Assembly: GCF_003990355.1 (NCBI RefSeq)
Contig: NZ_CP034670.1
Coordinates: forward strand, 1,054,001-1,118,000
From: Eikenella corrodens
GTDB taxonomy: Bacteria > Pseudomonadota > Gammaproteobacteria > Burkholderiales > Neisseriaceae
Direction: 5' to 3'
Length of the DNA stretch: 64,000 nt
Part shown: positions 25,110 through 34,599 of the stretch, piece after piece
Numbering within the stretch: position 1 is the first letter of the stretch
Layout of the letters: each line of letters opens with the position of its first letter
Made by a program: the position numbers and the translations under genes
The notes under the pieces: generated by a model
What the model was told of the DNA's origin: nothing
Database searches by the model: none
What the model saw: only the letters and a program-made list of their open reading frames with translations

Positions 25110-26405
25110 ATGGCTATTTACCAATCAGGCGTGATTTTTGACCAAGTGGATACCGCCAATCCCGATTGCTGGACGCTGGACGAATACGTCAAACGCGGCG
25201 GCTACGCCGCCCTGCGTAAAATTTTGGCCGAAAAAACGCCGCAAGACGACGTGATTGCCGAAGTCAAAACTTCCGGCCTGCGCGGGCGCGGTGGTGCCGG
25301 CTTCCCGTCCGGCCTGAAATGGAGCTTCATGCCCCGTTCCTTCCCCGGCGAAAAATACATCGTCTGCAACACCGACGAAGGCGAGCCCGGCACCTTCAAA
25401 GACCGCGACATCATCCGTTTCAATCCGCATGCCCTGATTGAAGGCATGATTATCGGCGGCTATGCCATGGGCGCGTGTGCCGGCTACAACTACATCCACG
25501 GCGAAATCTTCGAAGGCTACCAACGCTTCGAAGCCGCCCTCGCCCAAGCCCGCGAGGCAGGCTTCCTCGGCAAAAACATCCTGGGCAGCGGTTTCGATTT
25601 CGAACTCTTTGCCCACCACGGCTACGGCGCATACATTTGCGGCGAAGAAACCGCGCTGCTCGAATCGCTCGAAGGCAAAAAAGGCCAGCCGCGCTTCAAA
25701 CCCCCGTTCCCGGCTTCGTTCGGTTTGTTCGGCAAACCCACCACCATCAACAACACCGAAACTTTCGCCTCCGTCCCGTTTATCATCCGCGACGGCGGTC
25801 AGACCTTTGCCGATAAAGGCATTCCCAACGCAGGCGGCACCAAACTCTTTTCCGTGTCCGGCCACGTTGAACGCCCGGGTAACTACGAAGTGCCGCTCGG
25901 CACACCCTTTGCCGACCTTCTGGCCATGGCAGGCGGCGTGCGCGGCGGTAAAAAACTGAAAGCCGTTATCCCGGGTGGTTCGTCTTCGCCCGTGATTCCC
26001 GGCGACATGATGATGACCCTCACCATGGACTACGATGCCATCGCCAAAGCCGGTTCCATGCTCGGTTCCGGTGCGGTTATCGTGATGGATGAAGACGTGT
26101 GCATGGTTAAGGCCTTGGAAAGATTGAGTTACTTCTACTTCGAAGAATCCTGCGGCCAATGTACCCCCTGCCGCGAAGGCACCGGCTGGCTCTACCGCAT
26201 CGTTCACCGCATCGTAAACGGCCAAGGCCGTATGGAAGACCTCGAACTCCTGGAAAGCATCGGCAACAACATGGCCGGCCGCACCATCTGCGCCCTCGCC
26301 GACGCCGCCGTTTTCCCCGTGCGCGGTTTTATGAAGCACTACCGCGACGAATTCGTCCACTACATCGAACACGGCAAACCGATGAAAGAGCACAAGTGGT
26401 GCTAG
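25110..26405 (+). CDS. nuoF: NADH-quinone oxidoreductase subunit F
   Basis: A 431-residue 51-kDa type subunit that binds NADH, FMN and cluster N3. Visible are the nucleotide-binding LRGRGGAGFPSGLKWSF, YIVCNTDEGEPGTFKDRD, the FMN region GAGAYICGEETALLES-type segment (here YGAYICGEETALLESLEG) and the cluster motif ESCGQCTPCREGTGW. The length is normal. Confidence 0.96.
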   Translation: MAIYQSGVIFDQVDTANPDCWTLDEYVKRGGYAALRKILAEKTPQDDVIAEVKTSGLRGRGGAGFPSGLKWSFMPRSFPGEKYIVCNTDEGEPGTFKDRDIIRFNPHALIEGMIIGGYAMGACAGYNYIHGEIFEGYQRFEAALAQAREAGFLGKNILGSGFDFELFAHHGYGAYICGEETALLESLEGKKGQPRFKPPFPASFGLFGKPTTINNTETFASVPFIIRDGGQTFADKGIPNAGGTKLFSVSGHVERPGNYEVPLGTPFADLLAMAGGVRGGKKLKAVIPGGSSSPVIPGDMMMTLTMDYDAIAKAGSMLGSGAVIVMDEDVCMVKALERLSYFYFEESCGQCTPCREGTGWLYRIVHRIVNGQGRMEDLELLESIGNNMAGRTICALADAAVFPVRGFMKHYRDEFVHYIEHGKPMKEHKWC

Positions 26406-26546
26406 CTGCCGGAATAATTGGGCTACCTGAAAGCAAAAAGGCCGTCTGAAAACAGGCTGCCTGAAAAACAGCCCGCAGGCCGTCGCCTTTTTTCAGACGG
26501 CCTCACAACGAAAAATTTTAAATACCCGTAACGTAGGAAATACACC
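26406..26546. repeat. DUS cluster with three dialects between nuoF and nuoG
   Basis: It contains GGCTACCTGAAA (26421), AGGCCGTCTGAA (26439), AGGCTGCCTGAA (26454) and TTCAGACGGCCT (26492). The second and fourth are inverted and could form a hairpin with the run TTTTTT in it. Confidence 0.88.
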
Positions 26547-28805
26547 ATGTTACAAATCAGCATTGACGGTAAGGAAGTATCGGTAGAGCAGGGCGCGACT
26601 GTAATTGAAGCGGCGCAGAAGCTCGGCACCTACATCCCCCACTTCTGTTACCACAAAAAACTTTCCATCGCCGCCAGCTGCCGCATGTGCCTGGTGGAAG
26701 TGGAAAAAGCGCCCAAGCCGCTGCCTGCCTGCGCCACGCCGGTAACCGACGGCATGGTGGTGCACACCCATTCCAAAATGGCCAAGCAGGCGCAGGAAGG
26801 CGTGATGGAATTCCTGCTCATCAACCACCCGCTCGACTGCCCCGTATGCGACAAAGGCGGCGAATGCCAGCTGCAAGATTTGGCTGTCGGCTACGGCAAA
26901 TCCACCACCCGCTACCTGTTCGAACCCAAGCGCGCCGTGGTGGCCAAAGAAATGGGGCCGCTGATTTCCACCGAAGAGATGACCCGCTGCATCCACTGCA
27001 CCCGCTGCATCCGCTTCACCGAGGAAATCGCCGGCAACCAGGAAATCGGCATGGCCAACCGCGGCGAACATTCCGAAATCCTCACCTTCATCGGCCGCGC
27101 CGTGGAAACCGAACTTTCCGGCAACGTTATTGACCTCTGCCCCGTAGGCGCGCTCACCAGCAAACCCTTCCGCTTCAACGCCCGCTCCTGGGAGCTGAAC
27201 CGCCGCAAATCCGTGTCTGCCCACGACGCATTGGGCAGCAACCTGATTGTGCAAACCAAAGAACACACCGTGCGCCGCGTGCTGCCGCTGGAAAATGAAG
27301 CCATCAACGAATGCTGGCTGTCCGACCGCGACCGCTTCGCCTACGAAGGCCTGAACCACGAAAGCCGTCTGAAAAATCCGAAAATCAAACAAGGCGGCGA
27401 ATGGATCGATGTGGACTGGCAAACCGCGCTCGAATACGTGCGCAACGGCATCGAATGCATCGCCAAAGACGGCAACCAAGAGCAAATCGGCTTTTGGGCC
27501 AACCCCATGAATACGCTGGAAGAACTCTATCTGGCGAAAAAACTGGCCGACGGCATCGGCAGCCGCAACTTCGCCACCCGCCTGCGCGAACAAGACGGCC
27601 GTCTGAAAGGCACGTTGGCAGGCGCGCAATGGCTGGGCTGCAATATCGCCGACCTTTCCGATGCGCAAGCCGTGCTGGTGGTGGGTGCGAACCTGCGCCA
27701 AGAGCAGCCGCTGCTGACCGCCCGCCTGCGCGTAGCCGCCAACCAAGGCAGCAAAATCAGCGTGGTGGCCGCGCGTAAAGAGCAGTTGCACATGCCCTTG
27801 GCCGCACAGGAAACCCTGCATCCGAACCAATGGGCAGGCTACCTGAAAGCCCTTGCCGCCGATGCCGCCAATCCGATTCACGCCGGTTTGAAAGACGCGG
27901 AAAAAGCCGTCGTCCTGCTCGGCGCGGAAGCGCAAAACCACCCCGACTACGCCGTGATTTACACCGCCGCCCAAAGGCTGGCCGAACAAACCGGCGCGTC
28001 ATTCGGCATCCTGCCGCAGGCTGCCAACAGCGTGGGTGCGGATTTGCTGAACGCCGACAGCGGCAGCATTGCCGAAATGATTGCCGCGCCGAAACAAGCC
28101 GTGCTGCTGCTCAACGTTGAGCCGGAAGCCGACGTGGCTGGCGGAGCCGCCGCCGTGGCCGCGCTGAAACAGGCCAAGAGCGTGATGGCGTTTACCCCGT
28201 TCGTCAGCGACACCTTGCTCGAGGTGTGCGACGTGCTGCTGCCGATTGCTCCGTTCACCGAAACTTCCGGCAGCTTCGTCAACATGGAAGGCCGTCTGCA
28301 ATCTTTCCACGGCGTAGTAAAAGGCTTGGGCGAAAGCCGCCCGCTGTGGAAAATCCTGCGTGTGCTGGGTAACCTGCTGGAGCTGGAAGGCTTTGAATAC
28401 GACAGCAGCGAGCAAATCCTGCACGACGCGTTGGATGCCCAAAGGCTACCTGAAAAACTGAACAACCGCAGCAGCTGGCAGGGCGAAGCCGCGCCTGCTG
28501 CCGCAGGCCTGATCCGCACCGGCGGCGTGGGCATCTACCACACCGACGCCATCGTGCGCCGCGCCGAAGCCCTGCAGCAAACCTCGCACGCCCAAGTGCC
28601 CGCCGCCCAAGTCCACCCCGATACGCTGGCCGCGCTCGGCCTCGCCGACGGTGCAACTGCCGAAGCCGTGCAGAACGGCAGCCGCGTGCGCGTAACCGTA
28701 ATGGCCGACAACACTTTGCCGCCCAATGTCGTCCATCTGCCGCAGCATCCGGCCAACGCCGCGCTGGGTGGGCTGATGAACGCGATTGAACTGGAAGGAG
28801 TCTGA
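26547..28805 (+). CDS. nuoG: NADH-quinone oxidoreductase subunit G
   Basis: A 752-residue 75-kDa type subunit with three Fe-S clusters. N1b: YIPHFCYHKKLSIAASCRMC (20-residue span) plus a following Cys. N5: NHPLDCPVCDKGGECQLQD with a His ligand. N4: TRCIHCTRCIRF, with VIDLCPVGALTSKP. The molybdopterin-oxidoreductase-like domain follows from about 215. Two coding uptake sequences occur: a Neisseria-type CGGCCGTCTGAA at 27596 and Eikenella-type copies at 27837 and 28442. The stop overlaps nuoH. Confidence 0.95.
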   Translation: MLQISIDGKEVSVEQGATVIEAAQKLGTYIPHFCYHKKLSIAASCRMCLVEVEKAPKPLPACATPVTDGMVVHTHSKMAKQAQEGVMEFLLINHPLDCPVCDKGGECQLQDLAVGYGKSTTRYLFEPKRAVVAKEMGPLISTEEMTRCIHCTRCIRFTEEIAGNQEIGMANRGEHSEILTFIGRAVETELSGNVIDLCPVGALTSKPFRFNARSWELNRRKSVSAHDALGSNLIVQTKEHTVRRVLPLENEAINECWLSDRDRFAYEGLNHESRLKNPKIKQGGEWIDVDWQTALEYVRNGIECIAKDGNQEQIGFWANPMNTLEELYLAKKLADGIGSRNFATRLREQDGRLKGTLAGAQWLGCNIADLSDAQAVLVVGANLRQEQPLLTARLRVAANQGSKISVVAARKEQLHMPLAAQETLHPNQWAGYLKALAADAANPIHAGLKDAEKAVVLLGAEAQNHPDYAVIYTAAQRLAEQTGASFGILPQAANSVGADLLNADSGSIAEMIAAPKQAVLLLNVEPEADVAGGAAAVAALKQAKSVMAFTPFVSDTLLEVCDVLLPIAPFTETSGSFVNMEGRLQSFHGVVKGLGESRPLWKILRVLGNLLELEGFEYDSSEQILHDALDAQRLPEKLNNRSSWQGEAAPAAAGLIRTGGVGIYHTDAIVRRAEALQQTSHAQVPAAQVHPDTLAALGLADGATAEAVQNGSRVRVTVMADNTLPPNVVHLPQHPANAALGGLMNAIELEGV

Positions 28806-29878
28806 TGATGCAGGAATGGTTTCAAGCCCTGTTTGCCGGCTGGTTCGGCGCGGCGGGTAACGACATCGGCCTCTTGGTGTCGATTGTCGTCAAAATCGTG
28901 ATTATCCTTGTGCCGCTGATTCTGACCGTGGCCTACCTGACCTACTTCGAGCGCAAGGTCATCGGCTTCATGCAGCTGCGCGTCGGCCCGAACGTAACCG
29001 GCCCGTGGGGCTTGATTCAGCCGTTTGCCGACGTGTTGAAACTGCTGTTTAAAGAAGTTACCCGCCCCAGCTCGTCCAATAAAGCCTTGTTCTACATCGG
29101 CCCCATGCTCTCGCTCGCGCCTTCGTTTGCCGCGTGGGCGGTAGTGCCGTTTTCCGACCAATGGCTCTTAACCAAAGTCGATGCCGGGCTGCTGTATATC
29201 TTAATGATTACCTCGCTTTCCGTGTACGGCGTGATTATTGCCGGCTGGGCGTCCAACTCCAAATACGCCTTCCTCGGCGCGATGCGTTCTTCCGCGCAAA
29301 CCATTTCCTACGAAATCGCCATGAGTGCGGCTTTGGTGTGCGTGATTATGGTTTCAGGTAGCCTGAACTTCAACGACATCGTGGCCGCGCAAAGCACCGG
29401 TATTGCGGGCGGCTCGATTTTCTCGTGGAACTGGTTCACCCTGTTCCCCGTGTTCCTCGTCTATCTGATTTCCGCCGTGGCCGAAACCAACCGCGCCCCG
29501 TTCGACGTGGCCGAGGGCGAATCCGAAATCGTGGCCGGTTTCCACGTTGAATATTCCGGCTTCGCCTTCGCCCTGTTTTTCCTGGCCGAATACATCTTCA
29601 TGATTCTAATCGGCGCGCTCACCTCCATTATGTTCCTCGGCGGCTGGCTGTCGCCCTTTCCGCAAAGCTGGGGCATCGTCGGCACGCCCAGCCCGATTTG
29701 GATGTTTGCCAAAATGGCCTTCGTGCTCTACGGCTATCTGTGGATTCGCGCCACTTTCCCGCGCTACCGCTACGACCAAATCATGCGTTTGGGCTGGAAA
29801 GTGCTGATTCCCATCGGCTTTGTCGCCATCGTTTTCTACGGCCTGTGGATGGCTTCGCCGTGGAGCTTGTGGAAATAG
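28805..29878 (+). CDS. nuoH: NADH-quinone oxidoreductase subunit H
   Basis: A 357-residue ND1-type membrane subunit at the junction of the Q module and the membrane arm. Conserved blocks are YFERKVIGFMQLRVGPN, GLIQPFADVLKLLFKE, AETNRAPFDVAEGESEIVAG and the GFHVEYSGFAFALFFLAEY helix. ATGATG offers starts at 28805 and 28808, both after GAAGGAG. The next gene in line is mafA, only 12 bases on, not nuoI. Confidence 0.96.
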   Translation: MMQEWFQALFAGWFGAAGNDIGLLVSIVVKIVIILVPLILTVAYLTYFERKVIGFMQLRVGPNVTGPWGLIQPFADVLKLLFKEVTRPSSSNKALFYIGPMLSLAPSFAAWAVVPFSDQWLLTKVDAGLLYILMITSLSVYGVIIAGWASNSKYAFLGAMRSSAQTISYEIAMSAALVCVIMVSGSLNFNDIVAAQSTGIAGGSIFSWNWFTLFPVFLVYLISAVAETNRAPFDVAEGESEIVAGFHVEYSGFAFALFFLAEYIFMILIGALTSIMFLGGWLSPFPQSWGIVGTPSPIWMFAKMAFVLYGYLWIRATFPRYRYDQIMRLGWKVLIPIGFVAIVFYGLWMASPWSLWK

Positions 29879-29890
29879 GGCGGAACATTG

Positions 29891-30847
29891 ATGAAATTGC
29901 GTATTTTGGCTTTACTTTCCGCATTCGCCTTACTGACGGCCTGCGGCACATTAACTGGTATTCCCTCTCACGGCGGTGGTAAACGCTTTGCCGTTGAGCA
30001 GGAATTAGTAGCCGCATCTGCGCGTGCGGCAGTAAAAAATATGGATTTGTCTGCATTGCAAGGCCGTAAAGTGGCAATACATGTTTCCACTATGGGCGAT
30101 CAGGGCTCCGGCACAATGACCGGAGGCCGCTATTCGATAGATGCCTTGTTGCGTGGGGAGTATTTGAGCAACCCTGCTTCACAAACCCAGTATGAGTACC
30201 CGGTTTATACATCGACGGCCAATACGGTATCGGGTATGTTGACCAGTGCAACAACTTCAAAATCTGTGCTGAATGCACCATCTTCCATGCGCACTAAAAA
30301 CAGCGGTGCGGCTGGTCGGCGCAATATCGGGCTCGCCATCAACGGGATGGGGGATTACCGCAACGAAACGCTTACCGCCAATCCGCGCGATGCGGCCTTT
30401 CTCGACAACCTGATTCAGGCTGTCTTTTTCCTGCGCGGCATTGATGTGGTTCCCCCGGCCTATGCCGACACCGATGTGTTTGTCAGCGTGGATGTATTCG
30501 GTACGGTTCGCAGCCGCACCGAGCTGCATCTTTACAATGCCGAAACCCTCTCCGCCCAAACCAAGCTGGAATATTTCGCCGTAGCCAGAGAGGGCAGGGG
30601 GCTGCTGATTAAGCCTGCCGTATCTGCCTACGAAGCACGTTATCGGGAGAACTATATTTTGTGGACGGGGCCGGTAAAAACAACCAAGAACATCCGTGCC
30701 GCCGAAGGCCTGTTGGTGGATTTTTCCGATATCAAGCCCTACGGAAACAGAATGGGCGGCGGGCTACCTGAAAACAAAACCGAAGCCGGGCAGGAAGTCG
30801 GCAGTTTGGACGATGCTACCATCCGTCAGCGGCGGGGGAGGGAATAA
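29891..30847 (+). CDS. mafA: MafA family lipoprotein (adhesin)
   Basis: A 318-residue outer-membrane lipoprotein of the neisserial multiple-adhesin family. The signal peptide ends in LLTAC (Cys18), and the mature start GTLTGIPSHGGGKRFAVEQE is characteristic of MafA. STMGDQGSGTMTGGRYSIDA and YRNETLTANPRDAAFLDNL are further family blocks. MafA proteins bind glycolipids and precede mafB toxin genes in maf islands. I took ATG 29891; a TTG at 29888 is in frame. It follows nuoH by 12 bases, so it is probably transcribed from the nuo operon. Confidence 0.92.
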   Translation: MKLRILALLSAFALLTACGTLTGIPSHGGGKRFAVEQELVAASARAAVKNMDLSALQGRKVAIHVSTMGDQGSGTMTGGRYSIDALLRGEYLSNPASQTQYEYPVYTSTANTVSGMLTSATTSKSVLNAPSSMRTKNSGAAGRRNIGLAINGMGDYRNETLTANPRDAAFLDNLIQAVFFLRGIDVVPPAYADTDVFVSVDVFGTVRSRTELHLYNAETLSAQTKLEYFAVAREGRGLLIKPAVSAYEARYRENYILWTGPVKTTKNIRAAEGLLVDFSDIKPYGNRMGGGLPENKTEAGQEVGSLDDATIRQRRGRE

Positions 30848-30849
30848 GA

Positions 30850-32676
30850 ATGAAGGTATTGCGCAACATCACCCTTTCGGCGGCTCTCGTCCTGTCCGCC
30901 CTGTTTGCCGTACCCGCGTGGGGCGACAACATTACCGGCAGCACTTTGATCCAAAATGCCGTCAATCCAAAAAACTATGAGCCCGACAAGCCGTATTTCC
31001 TGTTCCCCGGTTATGCCCGAGGCAGCGTAACCGACCGCACTGGGCAGATTGCCGTTATTCCCGCCCACAATACCAAACTGGGTAGCTTGCATATCCAGGA
31101 AGCCCTGATTAGCGGCAACGTTGGCTACACCACCCGCTTCCACAACCACCCCTGGCACGAACACGGCCCGGCCGACCATTTTGCAAACAATAGGGATACC
31201 AAAGCAGAAGGCAGTCCGGAAGACGGGTTTACCATATTGCGCCTAGATTGGAGCGGTAGCTTCCGCCACCCCGCCGATGGCTATGATGGCGAGCAGGGCG
31301 GCGGCCATCCTGAGCCCACTGGGGCGCGGGACGAATACAGCTACAGCATCGGCGGTTATGCCCAAAACATCCGCTTTGAGAGCGACGACACCCGCAGCGC
31401 GGCACAAAGGATATCCGACCGCTACACCAACCTGCCCGGCAATTTCTCTGATCGGGCCAATGAAGCCCATCGGCAGATGTTCGAGCACAATCCGAATCTG
31501 AGCAGGTGGGGCAACGGTGTGGAATTCGTCAACGGATTATTCGGCGCTGTGGCTAACCCCGGAATCAGCTTTTATGAAGGGCTGGGCATGGGCGACGTTG
31601 TGCAGGGCATAAAAGATGGCTCCGCCATCACTACCATGCACGGCCTGGAGAGCATGTCCGACGAAGACAAGATGGCGGCAGTGGAAAAACTGGCGCATAC
31701 CGCCGGATTTGCCGACTATGCGGTAGGGCAGGCTCAAGAATGGGCGAGGGAACATCCGAATAGTGCCGAAGCGGTCAAAATGTGGGGAAATGTTATTCAA
31801 ACCGCTACGGGATTAAGGGCGGCCGGGGTAGGAAAAAATGCTATTGCATCGGCTGAAGGCACCGTTAGTCACAGCTACCGCCGTGCTTATACTTGCTCAT
31901 TTCACCCCGATACGCAAGTAAAAACCGAAGCAGGCTACAAAGCTATTGCCGATATCCGGGTAGGCGACAAGGTGTTGGCCAGAAACGAAAGAAACGGACA
32001 AACCGGCTATAAAGAAGTATTGAGGCAATACAGCAACCCTTATGCCGAAACCACTTATATCCGCATCAAAGACTCCACAGGTAGAGTGCACACCATTGTC
32101 TCCAATACCATCCATCCGTTTTACAGCAACGGCAGATGGGTGCAGGCAGGCTACCTGAAAACAGGAGAACGGCTACTGTCTGAGAGCGGTTCAGAACAGG
32201 TAGTGGAAAAGGTAAGTACCGAGCAAAAACCGCTGGTTGCCTACAATCTGAACGTATCGGATTGGCATACCTATTTTGTAAGGGGCAGTGGCAGCCAAAC
32301 CGAAGGGGTTTGGGTGCATAATGAGTGCCTAACTAAAGCTCCTTCCGAACGATATAACCGTAATGCCCATTATGGCGGGTCTCAAACAAATAGCTCTGCT
32401 GCAAAGGAGGCAAGACTTGCTGGTGAGGGACAGGTATGCCCAACTTGTGGTAATACTATGGTTAGTGGTACTAAAACTGCCCCAAGTCCCCAGCATGAGC
32501 CGACCCTAGTCCAGCATTACTATGAACATGGAGGACACCTAATGACAAATGAAGAAAGAAGGATGTATGCACGTAGTAAAGGTATTAATGGCTCACAATG
32601 TTTAATTTGTCAGAAAAAAGAGGGAGCTAAGATGGCCAGATATTCAAGAGAGCAGGCAATAAAGTATGGACTATAA
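30850..32676 (+). CDS. mafB: MafB polymorphic toxin with Hint domain and Cys-rich C-terminal tip
   Basis: A 608-residue secreted toxin. A signal peptide (about 1-25, ending VPAWG) is followed by the MafB N-terminal domain (DUF1020-like, about 26-330). Then comes a Hint domain starting at Cys349 (CSFHPDTQVKTEAG) and ending VWVHN at 487-491. The tip (493-608) has two Cys pairs (CPTCG and CLIC) and the central HEPTLVQHYYEHGGH, which suggests a zinc-structured HNH-like nuclease (inference). Codon and base use shift to AT-rich exactly in the tip. It starts 2 bases after mafA and overlaps its immunity gene by 11 bases. Confidence 0.9.
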   Translation: MKVLRNITLSAALVLSALFAVPAWGDNITGSTLIQNAVNPKNYEPDKPYFLFPGYARGSVTDRTGQIAVIPAHNTKLGSLHIQEALISGNVGYTTRFHNHPWHEHGPADHFANNRDTKAEGSPEDGFTILRLDWSGSFRHPADGYDGEQGGGHPEPTGARDEYSYSIGGYAQNIRFESDDTRSAAQRISDRYTNLPGNFSDRANEAHRQMFEHNPNLSRWGNGVEFVNGLFGAVANPGISFYEGLGMGDVVQGIKDGSAITTMHGLESMSDEDKMAAVEKLAHTAGFADYAVGQAQEWAREHPNSAEAVKMWGNVIQTATGLRAAGVGKNAIASAEGTVSHSYRRAYTCSFHPDTQVKTEAGYKAIADIRVGDKVLARNERNGQTGYKEVLRQYSNPYAETTYIRIKDSTGRVHTIVSNTIHPFYSNGRWVQAGYLKTGERLLSESGSEQVVEKVSTEQKPLVAYNLNVSDWHTYFVRGSGSQTEGVWVHNECLTKAPSERYNRNAHYGGSQTNSSAAKEARLAGEGQVCPTCGNTMVSGTKTAPSPQHEPTLVQHYYEHGGHLMTNEERRMYARSKGINGSQCLICQKKEGAKMARYSREQAIKYGL

Positions 32677-33211
32677 TAGAATCGTCTTTAGACATTTAAA
32701 GAAATTTTGGATAGATCAGGAGATTACAGCATTTTCTTGGGAATTTGGCAGAATATTGGATGAATTGCCTGATTTTACTGTTTACCGTATAGCTCCTCCT
32801 TATGATAGAAGTCATCCATGGGTTTATATCAGTTCTGGCTTGGGTAAAATAATTAATCAAGAGTTTATTATTGTCAGTCCAACTGAAGATTCAATCCATG
32901 TAGAAACTCTTGCAATGTTGGCTTCTGTTTGTTTTAATCATAAAGATGGTTATTTTGGTTTGGGACGTGTTATTGAAATAGGTAGGCCATGGATAGATGG
33001 ATCAAATATGGAGAATTTTTTAATATCACTGCCTTACCCGTATGGGGAAAAAATAGAATATATGGGAAATATTCGCTTTTTTTGGCTATTACCTATTACA
33101 GATAAAGAAAAAGAATTTTTAGATAATCATAAAGTGGAAGAGTTAGAGGAAAAATTAGATGAAGTTGGAATAAATTATTTATCTGTAATAAGAAAATCTG
33201 TTGTTCAATAA
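32666..33211 (+). CDS. mafI: Immunity protein, suppressor-of-fused (SUFU) domain
   Basis: A 181-residue, strongly AT-rich gene whose ATG overlaps the mafB end, the expected place for the cognate immunity protein. The C-terminal half, LISLPYPYGEKIEYMGNIR followed by FFWLLPITDKEKEFLDNHKV, resembles SUFU-domain immunity proteins of polymorphic toxin systems. There is no signal peptide, consistent with protection of the cytoplasm. The pairing with this toxin tip is inferred from position. Confidence 0.82.
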   Translation: MDYNRIVFRHLKKFWIDQEITAFSWEFGRILDELPDFTVYRIAPPYDRSHPWVYISSGLGKIINQEFIIVSPTEDSIHVETLAMLASVCFNHKDGYFGLGRVIEIGRPWIDGSNMENFLISLPYPYGEKIEYMGNIRFFWLLPITDKEKEFLDNHKVEELEEKLDEVGINYLSVIRKSVVQ

Positions 33212-33242
33212 AAAACTAATTTATAGATGGTCTTTAGAAATA

Positions 33243-33305
33243 TTACGGTTAGCTGCCTTGAATATTAAGCTGACTCAGAGATTTTCTAAAAGAAGATAAT
33301 TCCGA
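33243..33305 (+). pseudogene. Immunity-gene fragment (repeat of 34910-34970)
   Basis: About 60 bases, ending TTTTCTAAAAGAAGATAATTCCGA, match the 3' part of the gene at 34600-34989 (TTTTAAAAGAAGATAATTCTGA, quoted in part). It is a truncated copy left at the junction before the silent toxin cassette. Confidence 0.5.
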
Positions 33306-33307
33306 TA

Positions 33308-33746
33308 TTTTACAGTAACGGCAGATGGATAGAGACAGGCTACCTGGAAAACAGGAGAACGGCTACTGTCTGAGAGCGGTTCAGAACAGGTAGTGGAAAA
33401 GGTAAGTACCGAGCAAAAACCACGGATTGCCTACAATCTGAACGTATCGGATTGGCATACTTATTTTGTGTGTGGCAGTGGCAGCCAAACCGAAGGGGTT
33501 TGGGTACATAATGGTTGTGGTTCTAGGGTTGTACAGAGTGGCGGAAATGCGATCAATAAAAGGACAGCAAATGAGTTAAATAAACATTAAGGCAGCAATT
33601 ATCATGCAAGGGATATTGGTCGTGGTCTTGAATCGCTAAAAAATTACTACGGTTTGCCTGATAATCATCATGGGAAAATTATGTCTAATGGTGATTATAT
33701 AGGTAGGGATGGGGAAATTTTTGGTAACATAGGAGATCATATATGA
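33308..33746 (+). pseudogene. Silent mafB C-terminal cassette (Hint end plus a second toxin tip)
   Basis: Bases about 33308-33511 repeat the last 200 bases of the mafB Hint domain nearly exactly, then switch to an unrelated tip (GCGSRVVQSGGNAINKRTANEL..). One extra G (GCTACCTGGAAAACAGG against GCTACCTGAAAACAGG in mafB, near 33351) shifts the frame. A TAA at 33588-33590 interrupts the tip, after which the same frame resumes for 51 codons (RGLESLKNYYGLPDNHHGKI..SNGDYIGRDGEIFGNIGDHI in short parts). The block ends overlapping the next gene. It has no start of its own, so it can be used only by recombination into mafB. Confidence 0.82.
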
Positions 33747-34204
33747 AAATATTTCCAAATATACAAAGTAGACTTACTCCTGTTAATAGGGATTATGATA
33801 ATTGTGATGATGTTTATGTATTTTTTACTGTTTATTGTGATTTCAATAAAATCAAGAAAAAATTTCATCCTACCTTTATACCTGATAAAGATGTAAGAAA
33901 GGGAGAAATTCTTACTAACTCGAGAGGTAAAAAATGGGTAGTACCAAATGATTTATGGGTAATTTCTTCTGATAAGAAAATTATCTCTAAGGATGCAAGA
34001 GACCATTTAGACTATGTGCTCAATATAATTTATCCGGAAAAAGAAAATATTCTTGCCTTACAAAGCCAATGCCGTATGTCTTTAAAATGTGTTTGGTTCG
34101 CAAAAGGCATATCTGGTGGTCCTGCAATATGGCCGGAACAAATGAACTTGATTAGTGGATTAAATTTAGAGTTAAGCTTTAGTTTTTATCCTGCGGATTG
34201 GTAG
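33743..34204 (+). CDS. DUF4279-like immunity protein for the silent cassette
   Basis: A 153-residue AT-rich gene whose ATG overlaps the stop of the cassette (ATATGA). The C-terminal part, SLKCVWFAKGISGGPAIWPE followed by LELSFSFYPADW, recalls the DUF4279 family, in which several members serve as toxin immunity proteins. It has no signal peptide. Its position makes it the likely antidote of the second tip. The frame is intact even though the toxin is not. Confidence 0.65.
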   Translation: MKIFPNIQSRLTPVNRDYDNCDDVYVFFTVYCDFNKIKKKFHPTFIPDKDVRKGEILTNSRGKKWVVPNDLWVISSDKKIISKDARDHLDYVLNIIYPEKENILALQSQCRMSLKCVWFAKGISGGPAIWPEQMNLISGLNLELSFSFYPADW

Positions 34205-34599
34205 GTGCAATTGGGTGTTTATATATAGCGGGTACTCTCATTAAGGATGCTGGTATGGAAAATGGATTCTAAAGTAAGATTATTTATGAAAGAAAGATAA
34301 TTTATATCAAGTTATTCGATCAGAATTTAAGAATGTATATATTGGTGAATATATCAGAGAGTAAATACGCCGTTATCATGACTGATTTTTTATTCGGATA
34401 TTGAAAATGATGTAATTGTTTCTGAGAAGTTATACAATGAATTGATTTTATAAGAGATGATGGCGCTGTTCATGAGTTGGTATCTGACTATGGAAATGGC
34501 GGCTTCTAAGCATCTATAAGAATTTCAATTGTGATACAACTTGTGTATATATTTTTCCATTTGGTTTGGATTTTAGGTTGGAGAAAGAAAAATAAAATA
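34205..34599 (+). pseudogene. AT-rich region with immunity-gene remnants
   Basis: No complete frame is seen. A translated piece reads ENDVIVSEKLYNEL. The end, GATGGCGCTGTTCATGAG..TGACTATGGAAATGGC (about 34456-34500), is a diverged repeat of 35001-35041. It is best read as a decayed gene of the same family as those remnants. Confidence 0.5.

Noticed and set aside
25125..26393. Minus-strand frame of 422 codons opposite nuoF
   Set aside because: It is a mirror of nuoF codons; the composition (Gly/Val/Phe/His rich) is typical of antisense translation.
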